Shown here piece by piece: positions 25,094 through 32,709 of a stretch of DNA of 63,871 nucleotides. The first letter of the stretch is position 1; each line of letters begins with the position of its first letter. Both the position numbers and the translations under genes were made by a program. The notes beneath the pieces are model-generated. The model was given only the letters and a program-made list of their open reading frames with translations, had not been told where the DNA came from and did no database searches. Origin of the DNA: Chloroflexota bacterium (lineage in GTDB: Bacteria > Chloroflexota > Anaerolineae > CG2-30-64-16); contig JAPLHB010000202.1 of the NCBI GenBank assembly GCA_026389845.1, positions 1 through 63,871 of the forward strand, read 5' to 3'.

Positions 25094-25386
25094 AGAAACC
25101 GGGTTTCTTTAGTCTGTCAGATAAAGATTCGGGGGTGATGAGACACTGCAACCTAACCCGGACAAGCCGGAGCCAAATAGTCTCACGCCAAGACGCCAAG
25201 ACGCCAAGAAAACACTCTGCGGCTTTGCGCCTTTGCGTGAGAATTCCTTGCTCGCTGTACCAGAATTTCACTGGTAAGATCCTAAACGTCGCAGCATGAG
25301 ACGGCTCGTAGGCCCCGGCGTTCAGGCTGGGGTGTCCCGTTACCTCAAAAGCTTACCTGAGTACCTATCGTAGAAACCCGGTTTCT
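25094..25386. repeat. 293-bp segment bounded by 15-bp inverted repeats
   Basis: AGAAACCGGGTTTCT at 25094-25108 and its exact reverse complement AGAAACCCGGTTTCT at 25372-25386 enclose 263 bases with no gene. Inside is ACGCCAAG repeated at 25183-25209. The layout is MITE-like, but each end is itself nearly palindromic. Confidence 0.6.
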
Positions 25387-25397
25387 GCGTTAACGTC

Positions 25398-26666
25398 TCA
25401 TGCCTCCCACTTTCTGAACACCAAACACGCGTTTTGCCCGCCGAAGCCGAAGGCATTGGTCAGCACGGCGTTCACCGCGGCGGCCCGGGCGACGTTGGGC
25501 ACGTAGTCCAGGTCGCACTCGGGATCGGGGGTCTGATAGTTGATGGTGGGCGCGAGCACGCCGGCATTGATGGCCTGCACGGCCGTGACCGCCGAAATCG
25601 CGCCGGCCGCGCCGAGCATGTGGCCCAGCGCGCCCTTGACCGAAGTCGCCGGGACGTGACGGGCCGCCGCTTCGCCCAGAGCCAGCTTAATCGCCTTCGT
25701 CTCGCAGGAGTCGTTGAGCTGCGTCCCCGTGCCGTGGGCCACGATCCAACTCAACTCCTCCGGCGCCACGCCGCCGTCGTCCAACGCCTGGCGCATGGCG
25801 CGCGCGGCCATCTCGCCGGTGGGGCCGGGCGCGACCAGGTGGAAGGCGTCGCAGGTCAGCCCATAGCCCATCACCTCGGCCAGGATCGGCGCGTTGCGCT
25901 TGACCGCGTGCTCCAGTGTCTCCAGCACCATCACCGCCGCGCCCTCGCCGACGACCGTGCCATCGCGGCCCTTGTCGAACGGCGCGCACGCTTGCTCCGG
26001 CGTGTCGTTCTTCTGGGAGGTGGCGCCGAGCCGGGCGAACGCGGTGATCGCCAGCGGCGTCATCACGCTTTCGGTGCCGCCCGCAATCATCAGGTCGGCC
26101 ATGCCCCAGGCCAGCCGGCAAAACGCCTCCCCGATGGCGACGGTGCCGGTGGCGCAGGCCGCGACCGGGGAGCCTACCGGGCCGTGGATACCGTAGCGGA
26201 TGGCGATCTGGCACGCGGCCGAGTTGATGATGATGGCCGTGACCACCGTCGGGTTGATGGCCCGTGGCCCCTTGTTCTCCAAGATCAGCCGTTGTTCTTC
26301 GAGCACGCTGGTGCCGCCCAGCGCGCTGCCGATCTCCGCGCCGGCGCGGCTGGTGTCTTCCGTGGCGAAATCCAATCCAGCCCCGGCCACTGCCTCGGCT
26401 GCAGCAGCCACGGCGTAGTGGATAAAGGGCGACAGCCGCCGCGCCTCCTTCGGATCCATGAGCTTGCCGGCATCGAAGCCTTTGACGTTGGCCGCGATGC
26501 GCGTAGGCAATCCACTGGCGTCGAAGGCCGTGATCGGCGTGACGCCCGACTTGCCCGCCAGCAGGGCCTGCCAACTGCTTGCCGCGTCGTTGCCGAGCGG
26601 CGTCACGGCACCGATGCCAGTGACCACAACGCGTTGGCGGCCGTTTCGGGTGTACGTGTTGTTCAT
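25398..26666 (-). CDS. fabF: 3-oxoacyl-ACP synthase II (KAS II)
   Basis: KAS II condenses malonyl-ACP with acyl-ACP in fatty acid elongation. The 422-aa protein shows the catalytic triad C171 (VAACATG), H311 (VAHGTGT) and H349 (GALGHMLGAAG) and the N-terminal VVVTGIGAVTPLG strand. The length is normal for FabF. ATG at 26666 has AAGGAG upstream; an in-frame ATG 20 codons earlier would add unrelated residues. It is not in a fab operon here, so a specialised role (for example in polyketide or glycolipid chain synthesis) is possible. Confidence 0.93.
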   Translation of the reverse strand: MNNTYTRNGRQRVVVTGIGAVTPLGNDAASSWQALLAGKSGVTPITAFDASGLPTRIAANVKGFDAGKLMDPKEARRLSPFIHYAVAAAAEAVAGAGLDFATEDTSRAGAEIGSALGGTSVLEEQRLILENKGPRAINPTVVTAIIINSAACQIAIRYGIHGPVGSPVAACATGTVAIGEAFCRLAWGMADLMIAGGTESVMTPLAITAFARLGATSQKNDTPEQACAPFDKGRDGTVVGEGAAVMVLETLEHAVKRNAPILAEVMGYGLTCDAFHLVAPGPTGEMAARAMRQALDDGGVAPEELSWIVAHGTGTQLNDSCETKAIKLALGEAAARHVPATSVKGALGHMLGAAGAISAVTAVQAINAGVLAPTINYQTPDPECDLDYVPNVARAAAVNAVLTNAFGFGGQNACLVFRKWEA

Positions 26667-26715
26667 GGGAACTCCTTGTGGATAGATGTTTTGTCTTGGA
26701 ACGGGAGATTCTTCG

Positions 26716-26932
26716 CAGTACCGCAAAACTCGCTCTTGTCACCCCTTCGTTGCACTCAGGGCAGGCTCTGAGCGGGTCTGCCCCGTGAGGTGCGTTGCGG
26801 CGAGAATCCAGCGAAGGGTCTCGTTGCGAAAAGAGATTCTTCGCTGGATGCTCGCCGTCGCGAGAAGTCATGGGCAGACCCGCTCAGAATGACAGGCAAC
26901 GGGTGTAGAACCACTCAGAATGACAAACGGTG
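26716..26932. repeat. dispersed long palindrome, copy 2 (extended form)
   Basis: It begins with the outer arm CAGTACCGCAAAACTCGC, then TGAGCGGGTCTGCCCC, and closes with GGGCAGACCCGCTCAGAATG. It lies between fabF and the isomerase gene. Confidence 0.85.
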
Positions 26933-26942
26933 TTTAATCATC

Positions 26943-27980
26943 TCACCGCGTCAGCGTGACTTTGTGCAGTCCGCGCGGCCGGTCGGGGTCCTGCCCGCGC
27001 TCCAGAACCAGGTGCAGCGCCAGCAGTTGGCCCGGAATGACCGTGATCAGCGGCGACAGCCATTCGGGCAGCGAAACCGGCAGCGGCAACGCCAGCCGGC
27101 CCTGCGTCAGCGTCTCCGCGTCGTCGGAGATGACCAGCAGCTCGGCCCCGCGCTCTCGGATGAGCGCCAGGGCTGAGCGCACTTCGTCCAATAGCGCGCC
27201 TGCCGGTGCGATGACGATGACCGGGTAGCTCTCGTCGAGCATCGCCAACGGGCCGTGGATGAAGTCGGCGGGCGAATACGGCTCCGCCGCGATGTAGTTG
27301 GTCTCTTTGAGCTTCAAGGCCACTTCGTAGGCGTTGGCGTAGTTGAACCCACGGCCCAGCACCACGCAACGGTCAATGAAGCGGTAGCGTTCGGCGATGC
27401 GCTGCACCTGGGGGGCCAGCTCCAGCGTGCGCCGGGCGGCTTCGGGCACGCGCTGCAACTCGGCCAGGAGGGCCGGGTCGTCGCTCAGGAGCGCGTTCAC
27501 CAGCGCCACGGCCGCCAGTTGCGCGGTGTAGGTCTTGGTAGCCGCGACGCTGCGCTCGGCGCCGGCGTGGAGCGCCAGCACGTGATCGGCCGCGACGGCC
27601 AGGGGCGAATCCGGCTCGTTGGTGAACGCGGCAGTCAGCGCGCCCTGGCGCCGCGCCTCGGCCAGCACGCTCACGATGTCGGGCGACTGGCCCGATTGCG
27701 AAATGCCCAACACCAGCGCATCGCCGAAACGGGGCGGCAGCCCGTAGATCGAGAAAAGGGACGGCGTCGCCATCGCCACCGGCAGCCGATTCATGGCCGC
27801 AAAGAGATACTTGCCGTAGCGCCCCGCGTTATCCGACGTGCCGCGGCCGGCGACCATCACGTACTGCACGCCCCGTTCGCGGATCGCCGCGGCCAGCCGG
27901 GCCGCGTTCTCGACCTCTTCAGACAGCAACCGCGCCAGGATCTCGGGTTGTTCGTAGATTTCCTGTTCGAGATAGGACAT
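26943..27980 (-). CDS. SIS-domain sugar isomerase / deaminase (GlmS C-terminal type)
   Basis: The 345-aa protein consists of two SIS domains like the isomerase half of glucosamine-6-phosphate synthase, without the glutaminase half. Visible features are VMVAGRGTSDNAGRYGKYL (first SIS), LGISQSGQSPDIV with the phosphate-binding serines, AATKTYTAQL, VLGRGFNYANAYEVALKLKET (second SIS) and a DFIHGP loop with the His characteristic of amino-sugar isomerases. It probably acts as a glucosamine-6-phosphate deaminase/isomerase (NagB-II or AgaS-like). ATG at 27980 is chosen; a start seven codons upstream lacks support. Confidence 0.88.
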   Translation of the reverse strand: MSYLEQEIYEQPEILARLLSEEVENAARLAAAIRERGVQYVMVAGRGTSDNAGRYGKYLFAAMNRLPVAMATPSLFSIYGLPPRFGDALVLGISQSGQSPDIVSVLAEARRQGALTAAFTNEPDSPLAVAADHVLALHAGAERSVAATKTYTAQLAAVALVNALLSDDPALLAELQRVPEAARRTLELAPQVQRIAERYRFIDRCVVLGRGFNYANAYEVALKLKETNYIAAEPYSPADFIHGPLAMLDESYPVIVIAPAGALLDEVRSALALIRERGAELLVISDDAETLTQGRLALPLPVSLPEWLSPLITVIPGQLLALHLVLERGQDPDRPRGLHKVTLTR

Positions 27981-28018
27981 AGGGTTATCTCCCGTCAACA
28001 AAGATTATCGGGAATAAC

Positions 28019-28151
28019 GGTCATTCTGAGCGGGTCTACCCCGAACCTCTTGCTGCAGCGTGAAACCAGCGAAGAATCTCCATGCGCAAGGGATGCTTCG
28101 CTGAAATCTCGCCGTCGCGAACCTTGGCTCGTTAACCCGCTCAGCATGACA
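28019..28151. repeat. dispersed long palindrome, copy 3
   Basis: Starts GGTCATTCTGAGCGGGT and ends ACCCGCTCAGCATGACA. Its right part is identical to the right part of copy 4. Confidence 0.85.
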
Positions 28152-28184
28152 GCACAGGCGCGTTTTGCGTTTTGCGATTTGCAC

Positions 28185-28343
28185 TGTCACCCTGAGCGGG
28201 TTCGCCCCGTGAACTGCGTTGCGGCGACAATTCAGCGAAGAGCCTGTCCTGAGCGCAGTCGAAGGAGTCTCGTTGCGGGATGAGATGCTTCGCTGAAATC
28301 TCGCCGTCGCGAACCTTGGCTCGTTAACCCGCTCAGCATGACA
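28185..28343. repeat. dispersed long palindrome, copy 4
   Basis: A second element adjacent to copy 3; roughly the last 65 bases plus the following GCACAGGCGCGTTTTGCG are identical between the two, indicating local duplication. TTTGCG heptamer-like units follow up to 28416. Confidence 0.85.
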
Positions 28344-28473
28344 GCACAGGCGCGTTTTGCGTTTTGCCGTTTGCGTTTTGCCGTTTGCGATTTGCGTTTT
28401 ACCGTTTGCGTTTTGCGTGGTATGATTCGCCCTGTCAACCCCACCACCCTTCTCACCACCGAAAGGAGCATCT

Positions 28474-29673
28474 ATGACCGACCGTCGTTTCCCCTGGGCC
28501 AAGACCTTCATCCTGGGTTTCGGCTTCTTTGGCATCAGCGTCATCGGGCCGCTGTTCAACAGCCTGATCCCACCGATGCTTGAAGACCTGGGGCTATCGG
28601 CCTTTATCACCGGCTTCATCCTCACCTGGGACAACATCATCAATCTGTTCGTGCAGCCGTGGGTGGGCAGCCGCTCCGACCGCACCCGCAGCCGCTTCGG
28701 CCGGCGCAAGCCGTGGCTGATGCTCGGCGCGCCGCTGGCCGCGGTCTTCTTCATCCTGGTGCCGTTTGTGCGCCAGAACTTCGTTTTGATCGCCCTGGCG
28801 ATCCTCGGCACCAACATCGGCCTGGCGCTCTTCCGCTCGCCGACCATCGCCTTCCTGGGCGATCTCTTTCAGCCGGGCGAACGCAGCAAGGCCAACGGCG
28901 TCATCAACCTGATGGGCGGCGTGGGCGGGGCCATCGCGCTCTTCGGCGGCGGCGCGCTCTACAAGCTCGGCGTGCCCCTCCCGTTCATCGTCGGCGCGGG
29001 CATCATGCTGATTGCCATCGGCATCGTCCTGGCGCTGGTGAAAGAACCCGCGCTGGAGGAATTACCGGCCGCAGCCGCCAAAGAGCCGGGCGTGTTGGAC
29101 AACTTCCGCCAGGTGGCGACCGATCCCGACCGGAGCGGGCTGTTCCTCCTGGGCGCCATCTTCTCCTGGTTCGTGGGCTGGAACGCGATGGAGGCGTTCT
29201 TCACCCTCTACGCCCGCAACGTGCTCAAGCTGTCAGTAGGTTCGGGCACGCAGATGCTCACCGCGTTCGCCGCGGCCTTGATCATCTTCGCCATCCCCAG
29301 CGGCCTGATCGCCACGCGGGTCGGCCGCAAACCGACGATTATGACGGGGCTAACCGGCATGATTGTCGGCGTCATCGCCGGCTTCACCGTGCGCAATCCG
29401 ACGATCCTGCTGGTCGTGCTGGCGGTGATGGGCGCGTTCTGGGCGTTGGTCAACATCAACTCGCTGCCGATGGTTTACGATCTGGCGGGCAAGCGCAGCA
29501 TCGGCGCGTACACCGGCCTCTACTACTTTGCGTCCTCGGCGGCAGCCATCACCGGCCCCATCGTCGCCGGCTGGCTGATTGACCTGACAGGTCACACCGT
29601 CATCTGGCTTTTCACCGCGGTCTTCATGGCCCTGGCGATTTTCTGCATGAGCCAGGTGAGGGTGAAGCGGTAA
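28474..29673 (+). CDS. MFS permease (sugar/cation symporter-like)
   Basis: The 399-aa protein has about twelve membrane helices and the inter-helix motif DRTRSRFGRRKPW between helices 2 and 3, the MFS signature in the form seen in GPH/SLC45-like sugar carriers. A second half-motif (TRVGRKPTIMTG) lies between helices 8 and 9. AGGAG is six to ten bases upstream. A TATGAT at 28421-28426 could be its -10 box. It is adjacent to an amino-sugar isomerase gene on the other strand, so an amino sugar or disaccharide is a reasonable guess for the substrate. Confidence 0.88.
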   Translation: MTDRRFPWAKTFILGFGFFGISVIGPLFNSLIPPMLEDLGLSAFITGFILTWDNIINLFVQPWVGSRSDRTRSRFGRRKPWLMLGAPLAAVFFILVPFVRQNFVLIALAILGTNIGLALFRSPTIAFLGDLFQPGERSKANGVINLMGGVGGAIALFGGGALYKLGVPLPFIVGAGIMLIAIGIVLALVKEPALEELPAAAAKEPGVLDNFRQVATDPDRSGLFLLGAIFSWFVGWNAMEAFFTLYARNVLKLSVGSGTQMLTAFAAALIIFAIPSGLIATRVGRKPTIMTGLTGMIVGVIAGFTVRNPTILLVVLAVMGAFWALVNINSLPMVYDLAGKRSIGAYTGLYYFASSAAAITGPIVAGWLIDLTGHTVIWLFTAVFMALAIFCMSQVRVKR

Positions 29674-29674
29674 A

Positions 29675-29886
29675 ACGTATTGCGTACTGCGTATTGCGTA
29701 TTGCGTATTGCGTATTGCGTATTGCGTATTGCGTATTGCGTATTGCGTATTGCGTATTGCGTATTGCGTATTGCGTATTGCGTATTGCGTATTGCGTATT
29801 GCGTATTGCACGTACCTCGATGCTACGCAATACGCAGCACGCAGCACGCAGCACGCAGCACGCAGCACGCAGCACGCATCACGCCA
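29675..29886. repeat. inverted pair of TGCGTAT / GCAGCAC heptamer arrays
   Basis: About nineteen TGCGTAT units (29676-29810) are followed by opposite-sense units ACGCAAT and ACGCAGC (29823-29880). The right end supplies the TGA stop of the lysA-dapF gene at 29879-29881. Confidence 0.93.
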
Positions 29887-32422
29887 TCACATCCTCGCTT
29901 ACCTCTCCCTGGCACACCACCCCCACCGTCCCCGTCAGCCGGACCGACCAATCTTCGGCAACCTCGACCAGCATCTCGCCGCCGGGCATCTGCACCGTGA
30001 CCGGGCTGGCGCAGCGGCCGGTGCGGATCGCCGCGCCAGCGGCCGCGCAGGAGGACGTGCCCGAAGCCAACGTGTAGCCCGCGCCCCGTTCCCAGATTTC
30101 GATGCGCAGCCTGTGCGGGTCGAGCGCCTGCGCGAATTGGACATTGGTCCGGTTGGGGTAGAGCGGCAATTGCTCCAATTGCGGGCCTAACGTCCGTGCG
30201 AGACCTTCGAGAGCTTGCCCTGAGTGAAACGAAGGGTCTTTGGAAACCTCGAAGGTCTGGTCGTCCACGAACACGACACAATGCGGGTTGCCGATGGTGA
30301 CGGCGGTGATGCGCAGCGATCGGCCCGCGACGATGATTTCTTCTTCAACCACCTCTCGCGGCGGCCCTGCGACCGGAATGACCGCGCTGTCGAACGACAG
30401 CGTGCCCATGTCCATCGCGATGTGCGCGCCGGTCGGCTCCAACACGTGCGCAATCACCGGGCCGCCCGGCGTGCCGATGGTGAAGTCCGGCGCGCTCACG
30501 TAGCCGCGATCCCAAAGATAGCGGGCGAAGATGCGCAACCCGTTGCCGCTTTTCTCGAACTCGCCGCCGTCGGGGTTGAAGAGACGGAGCGCGGGGGACG
30601 CCCCCCTCGCCCCCCAATCCTGGGGGGAACCGGACTCCCCCCAACGTTGGGGGGCCGGGGGGGCCGTTGGCGGAATTGGCCCCCACAGAATCCCATCTGC
30701 CCCCACGCCGCGATGCCGGTCGCAGATGCGGCGGATTTGCTCGCCAGTCGGCGGCTCAGGCCAATCGGCCGGATCGAGCACGATGTAATCATTGCCGAGC
30801 GCCTGGTATTTCCAGAAACGTGCTGCGTGCTGCGTGGTGCGTGCTGCGTGATGCGTGCTACGTAGTGCGTGTTGTGCGCCGTGCAGAGGCAGATCGCGGG
30901 TCATCAAATCCGCATAGGTCTCGCGCCGTTGCATCAACCGCGCGTGCCCATCGTTTACCAGCACCACAGCCGGCCGCGGAGTCAGGTTGTAATTGCTCGC
31001 CATCGAGAGCGTGTACGCGCCCGCCATCGGGATCGCCAGCAAATCCCCCGCCTCCAACCTCGGCAGCTCGATGTCGCGGATCAGCACGTCCCCGGATTCG
31101 CAGAACCTCCCTGCAATCGTGACGATTTCGGATTGCGGATTGCGGATTGCGGATTGCGGAGACCCAAATCCGCAATCCGCAATCTGCAATGCTGTATACT
31201 TCGCCCCATACAGCGCCGGCCGGATGTTGTCCGCCATGCCGCCGTCCACCGAGACGTAGGTGCGAACGCCAGCGATCTCCTTGCGCGCACCGACGGTGTA
31301 GAGAGTGACGGCCGCCGGCGCAATAAGCGAACGGCCCGGCTCCAGAACCAGGTGTGGTAGTTCCAGCCCGTGCGCCCGGCACGCGGCGACGACCGCCCCC
31401 GCCAGCACGGCCACGTATTGCTCGATCGGCGCATCGGGGTCGTCATCGGTCATCGGCACGCCCCAGCCGCCGCCCGGGCTCAACTCCCGCAGGACAAAAC
31501 CGTAGCGGTCGCGCATCTGCGCCGCGAACTCTGCCAAACGGGCTGCGGCCTCGGCCAGGCTCTCCGTCTCGTAGATCTGCGAACCGATGTTGCAGTGCAG
31601 GCCGACCAGCGTCAGACCGGGCGTCTGCAGCACCCGCGCCACCGCGGCCTCGGCGGCGCCTGTGGCGATGGGGAAGCCGAACTTGGTGTCCAGGTGACCC
31701 GTCTGGATGTGCGCGTGGGTGTGGGCCTCGACGCCGGGCGAGAGGCGGAGCCAGATGGGCGTGATGCGTGATGCGTGTTGCGTCCCAAGGGGAGGCTTCG
31801 CACTGTTGCGTGTTGCGGCGGTCAGTTCGGCCAGCAGGTCAAGCTCGCGAAAGTTGTCCACGACGATGCGGCCAACGCCTGCCCTGAAAATCGGACGCGG
31901 ACTACGCGGACGACGCGGAGAACGCAGACAAAAGCCTAAAATATCCGCGTCGTCCGCGGCCTCCGCGTCCATCCGCGTCCCGTTTTCATGCGCTGTGGCG
32001 GCGCGTGCGGCATGGGCATCTGCCCTGGGCGCAGTCGAAGGTCTCGCGTTGAGGGCCAAGGCCAGCTCGGCGGCAGACTTGTTGTTGCCGTGGAAATGGA
32101 TGCGCTCCGGGGGAAAACCCGCGGCCAGGGCGACAGATAGCTCACCGCCGGAGACGACGTCCAGGTCCAACCCTTCTTCGTCGAAGAGCTGGGCGATTGC
32201 CAGGCTCAGATAAGCCTTCGACGCATACGCGATCTGGCTGCTGCCGGGGTAGTGCTGCTTGAGCGCGGCCTGGTAGGCGCGCGCCCGCTCGCGCAACGTC
32301 CGCTCATCGAACACGTACAGCGGCGTGCCGTAAGTCCGCGCCAAAGCCGACGCCGCGCAGCCGCCGAGCCACAGCTCGCCGTTCTCGTCCACTCGCGCCC
32401 CGCTGGGCCATAGTTTATTCAT
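29879..32422 (-). CDS. lysA-dapF: fused diaminopimelate decarboxylase - diaminopimelate epimerase
   Basis: One 847-aa frame encodes LysA (residues 1-512: PLP lysine in IAYASKAYLS, HFHGNNKS, GGGWGVP, FCESGDVL) and then DapF (535-847: KYQALGNDYIVLD, VGADGILW, SGTSSCAAAG). Together they convert LL-DAP to meso-DAP and then to lysine. The junction (513-534) is translated TGCGTNN heptamers. Further repeat-encoded insertions lie at about 124-181, 204-222, 411-432 (LysA), 578-611 and 721-743 (DapF), all where relatives have short loops, and all keep frame. DapF has SGNG where classical enzymes have the catalytic Cys of CGNG; the second Cys (TSSC) is present. Activity of the epimerase half is uncertain. 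The C-terminus and stop also come from a heptamer array. Confidence 0.88.
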   Translation of the reverse strand: MNKLWPSGARVDENGELWLGGCAASALARTYGTPLYVFDERTLRERARAYQAALKQHYPGSSQIAYASKAYLSLAIAQLFDEEGLDLDVVSGGELSVALAAGFPPERIHFHGNNKSAAELALALNARPSTAPRADAHAARAATAHENGTRMDAEAADDADILGFCLRSPRRPRSPRPIFRAGVGRIVVDNFRELDLLAELTAATRNSAKPPLGTQHASRITPIWLRLSPGVEAHTHAHIQTGHLDTKFGFPIATGAAEAAVARVLQTPGLTLVGLHCNIGSQIYETESLAEAAARLAEFAAQMRDRYGFVLRELSPGGGWGVPMTDDDPDAPIEQYVAVLAGAVVAACRAHGLELPHLVLEPGRSLIAPAAVTLYTVGARKEIAGVRTYVSVDGGMADNIRPALYGAKYTALQIADCGFGSPQSAIRNPQSEIVTIAGRFCESGDVLIRDIELPRLEAGDLLAIPMAGAYTLSMASNYNLTPRPAVVLVNDGHARLMQRRETYADLMTRDLPLHGAQHALRSTHHAARTTQHAARFWKYQALGNDYIVLDPADWPEPPTGEQIRRICDRHRGVGADGILWGPIPPTAPPAPQRWGESGSPQDWGARGASPALRLFNPDGGEFEKSGNGLRIFARYLWDRGYVSAPDFTIGTPGGPVIAHVLEPTGAHIAMDMGTLSFDSAVIPVAGPPREVVEEEIIVAGRSLRITAVTIGNPHCVVFVDDQTFEVSKDPSFHSGQALEGLARTLGPQLEQLPLYPNRTNVQFAQALDPHRLRIEIWERGAGYTLASGTSSCAAAGAAIRTGRCASPVTVQMPGGEMLVEVAEDWSVRLTGTVGVVCQGEVSEDVMA
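30195..30262. repeat. in-frame palindromic element in dapF (GACCTTCGAG family)
   Basis: AGACCTTCGAG at 30201-30211 pairs with CTCGAAGGTCT at 30248-30258. It encodes about 15-20 extra residues between the FVDD strand and LGPQLE. The same family forms the hairpin at 168-204. Confidence 0.75.
30590..30690. repeat. in-frame palindromic element in dapF (CCCCCAA...TTGGGGG family)
   Basis: Two palindromes, 30610-30627 and the perfect 18-bp CCCCCCAACGTTGGGGGG at 30637-30654, encode a Pro/Gly/Trp-rich insert after VGADGILWG. The family recurs inside coaBC (56553-56608). Confidence 0.8.
30819..30877. repeat. heptamer array forming the LysA-DapF linker
   Basis: Eight TGCGTNN units encode HAL/THH/AAR-type linker residues. 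A natural lysA stop and dapF start would be expected here; both are absent. Confidence 0.85.
31126..31191. repeat. in-frame heptamer hairpin in lysA (GATTGCG family)
   Basis: Four GATTGCG units (31131-31160) face TCCGCAATCCGCAATC (31169-31184). It encodes a CGFGSPQSAIRNPQS-type insert just before the conserved VTIAGRFCESGD strand. Confidence 0.85.
31757..31812. repeat. in-frame GTGATGC heptamer insert in lysA
   Basis: Units GTGATGC, GTGATGC, GTGTTGC and a reversed short arm encode an SAKPPLGTQHASR-type insertion before IWLRLSPG. Confidence 0.7.
31880..32052. repeat. in-frame CCGCGTC palindrome in lysA
   Basis: GCGGACGACGCGGA (31906-31919) and TCCGCGTCGTCCGC (31944-31957) are perfect 14-bp inverted repeats. 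The segment encodes about 57 Ala/Arg/Asp-rich residues between the HGNNKS region and GVGRIVVDN. Confidence 0.8.
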
Positions 32423-32460
32423 GCAAGACTCTCTTCTTAGTAGACATTATTGGAAATGAG

Positions 32461-32598
32461 GGTCATTCTGAGCGGGTCTGCCCCGAACCTCTCGTTACGG
32501 CGTGAAACCAGCGAAGAATCTCCTTCATGCGGGACCGAGACCCTTCGCTGGTGTGACGCCGCAGCGTGATACACGGGACTGACCCGCTCAGGGTGACA
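32461..32598. repeat. dispersed long palindrome, copy 5
   Basis: GGTCATTCTGAGCGGGT to ACCCGCTCAGGGTGACA, upstream of the lysA-dapF start. Confidence 0.85.
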
Positions 32599-32640
32599 GC
32601 CTTTCATATTTCCGATAAAGTATAGTGCCCCGAATAACTC

Positions 32641-32697
32641 GTAGCATCGGGCCTTGTGCCCGCTCAGGACGCCCACGAGGGGCTATGCTACCCTTTT
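32641..32697 (+). terminator. terminator-like hairpin
   Basis: GTAGCAT at 32641-32647 pairs with ATGCTAC at 32685-32691, followed by CCTTTTTT. It faces right although the neighbouring genes run left, so it may instead be another dispersed repeat. Confidence 0.4.
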
Positions 32698-32709
32698 TTA
32701 GATAGGTTT

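Noticed and set aside
25434..26771. Long plus-strand frame opposite fabF
   Set aside because: The fabF frame carries all catalytic motifs; the opposite frame is a compositional shadow.
31126..32052. Intein or intron explanation for inserts in lysA
   Set aside because: Inserts are too short (about 20-60 codons), low-complexity and lack splicing blocks; they match repeats outside genes.
32641..32697. A riboswitch upstream of a gene
   Set aside because: Only a simple stem and T-run; no conserved ligand-binding core, and no rightward gene follows.
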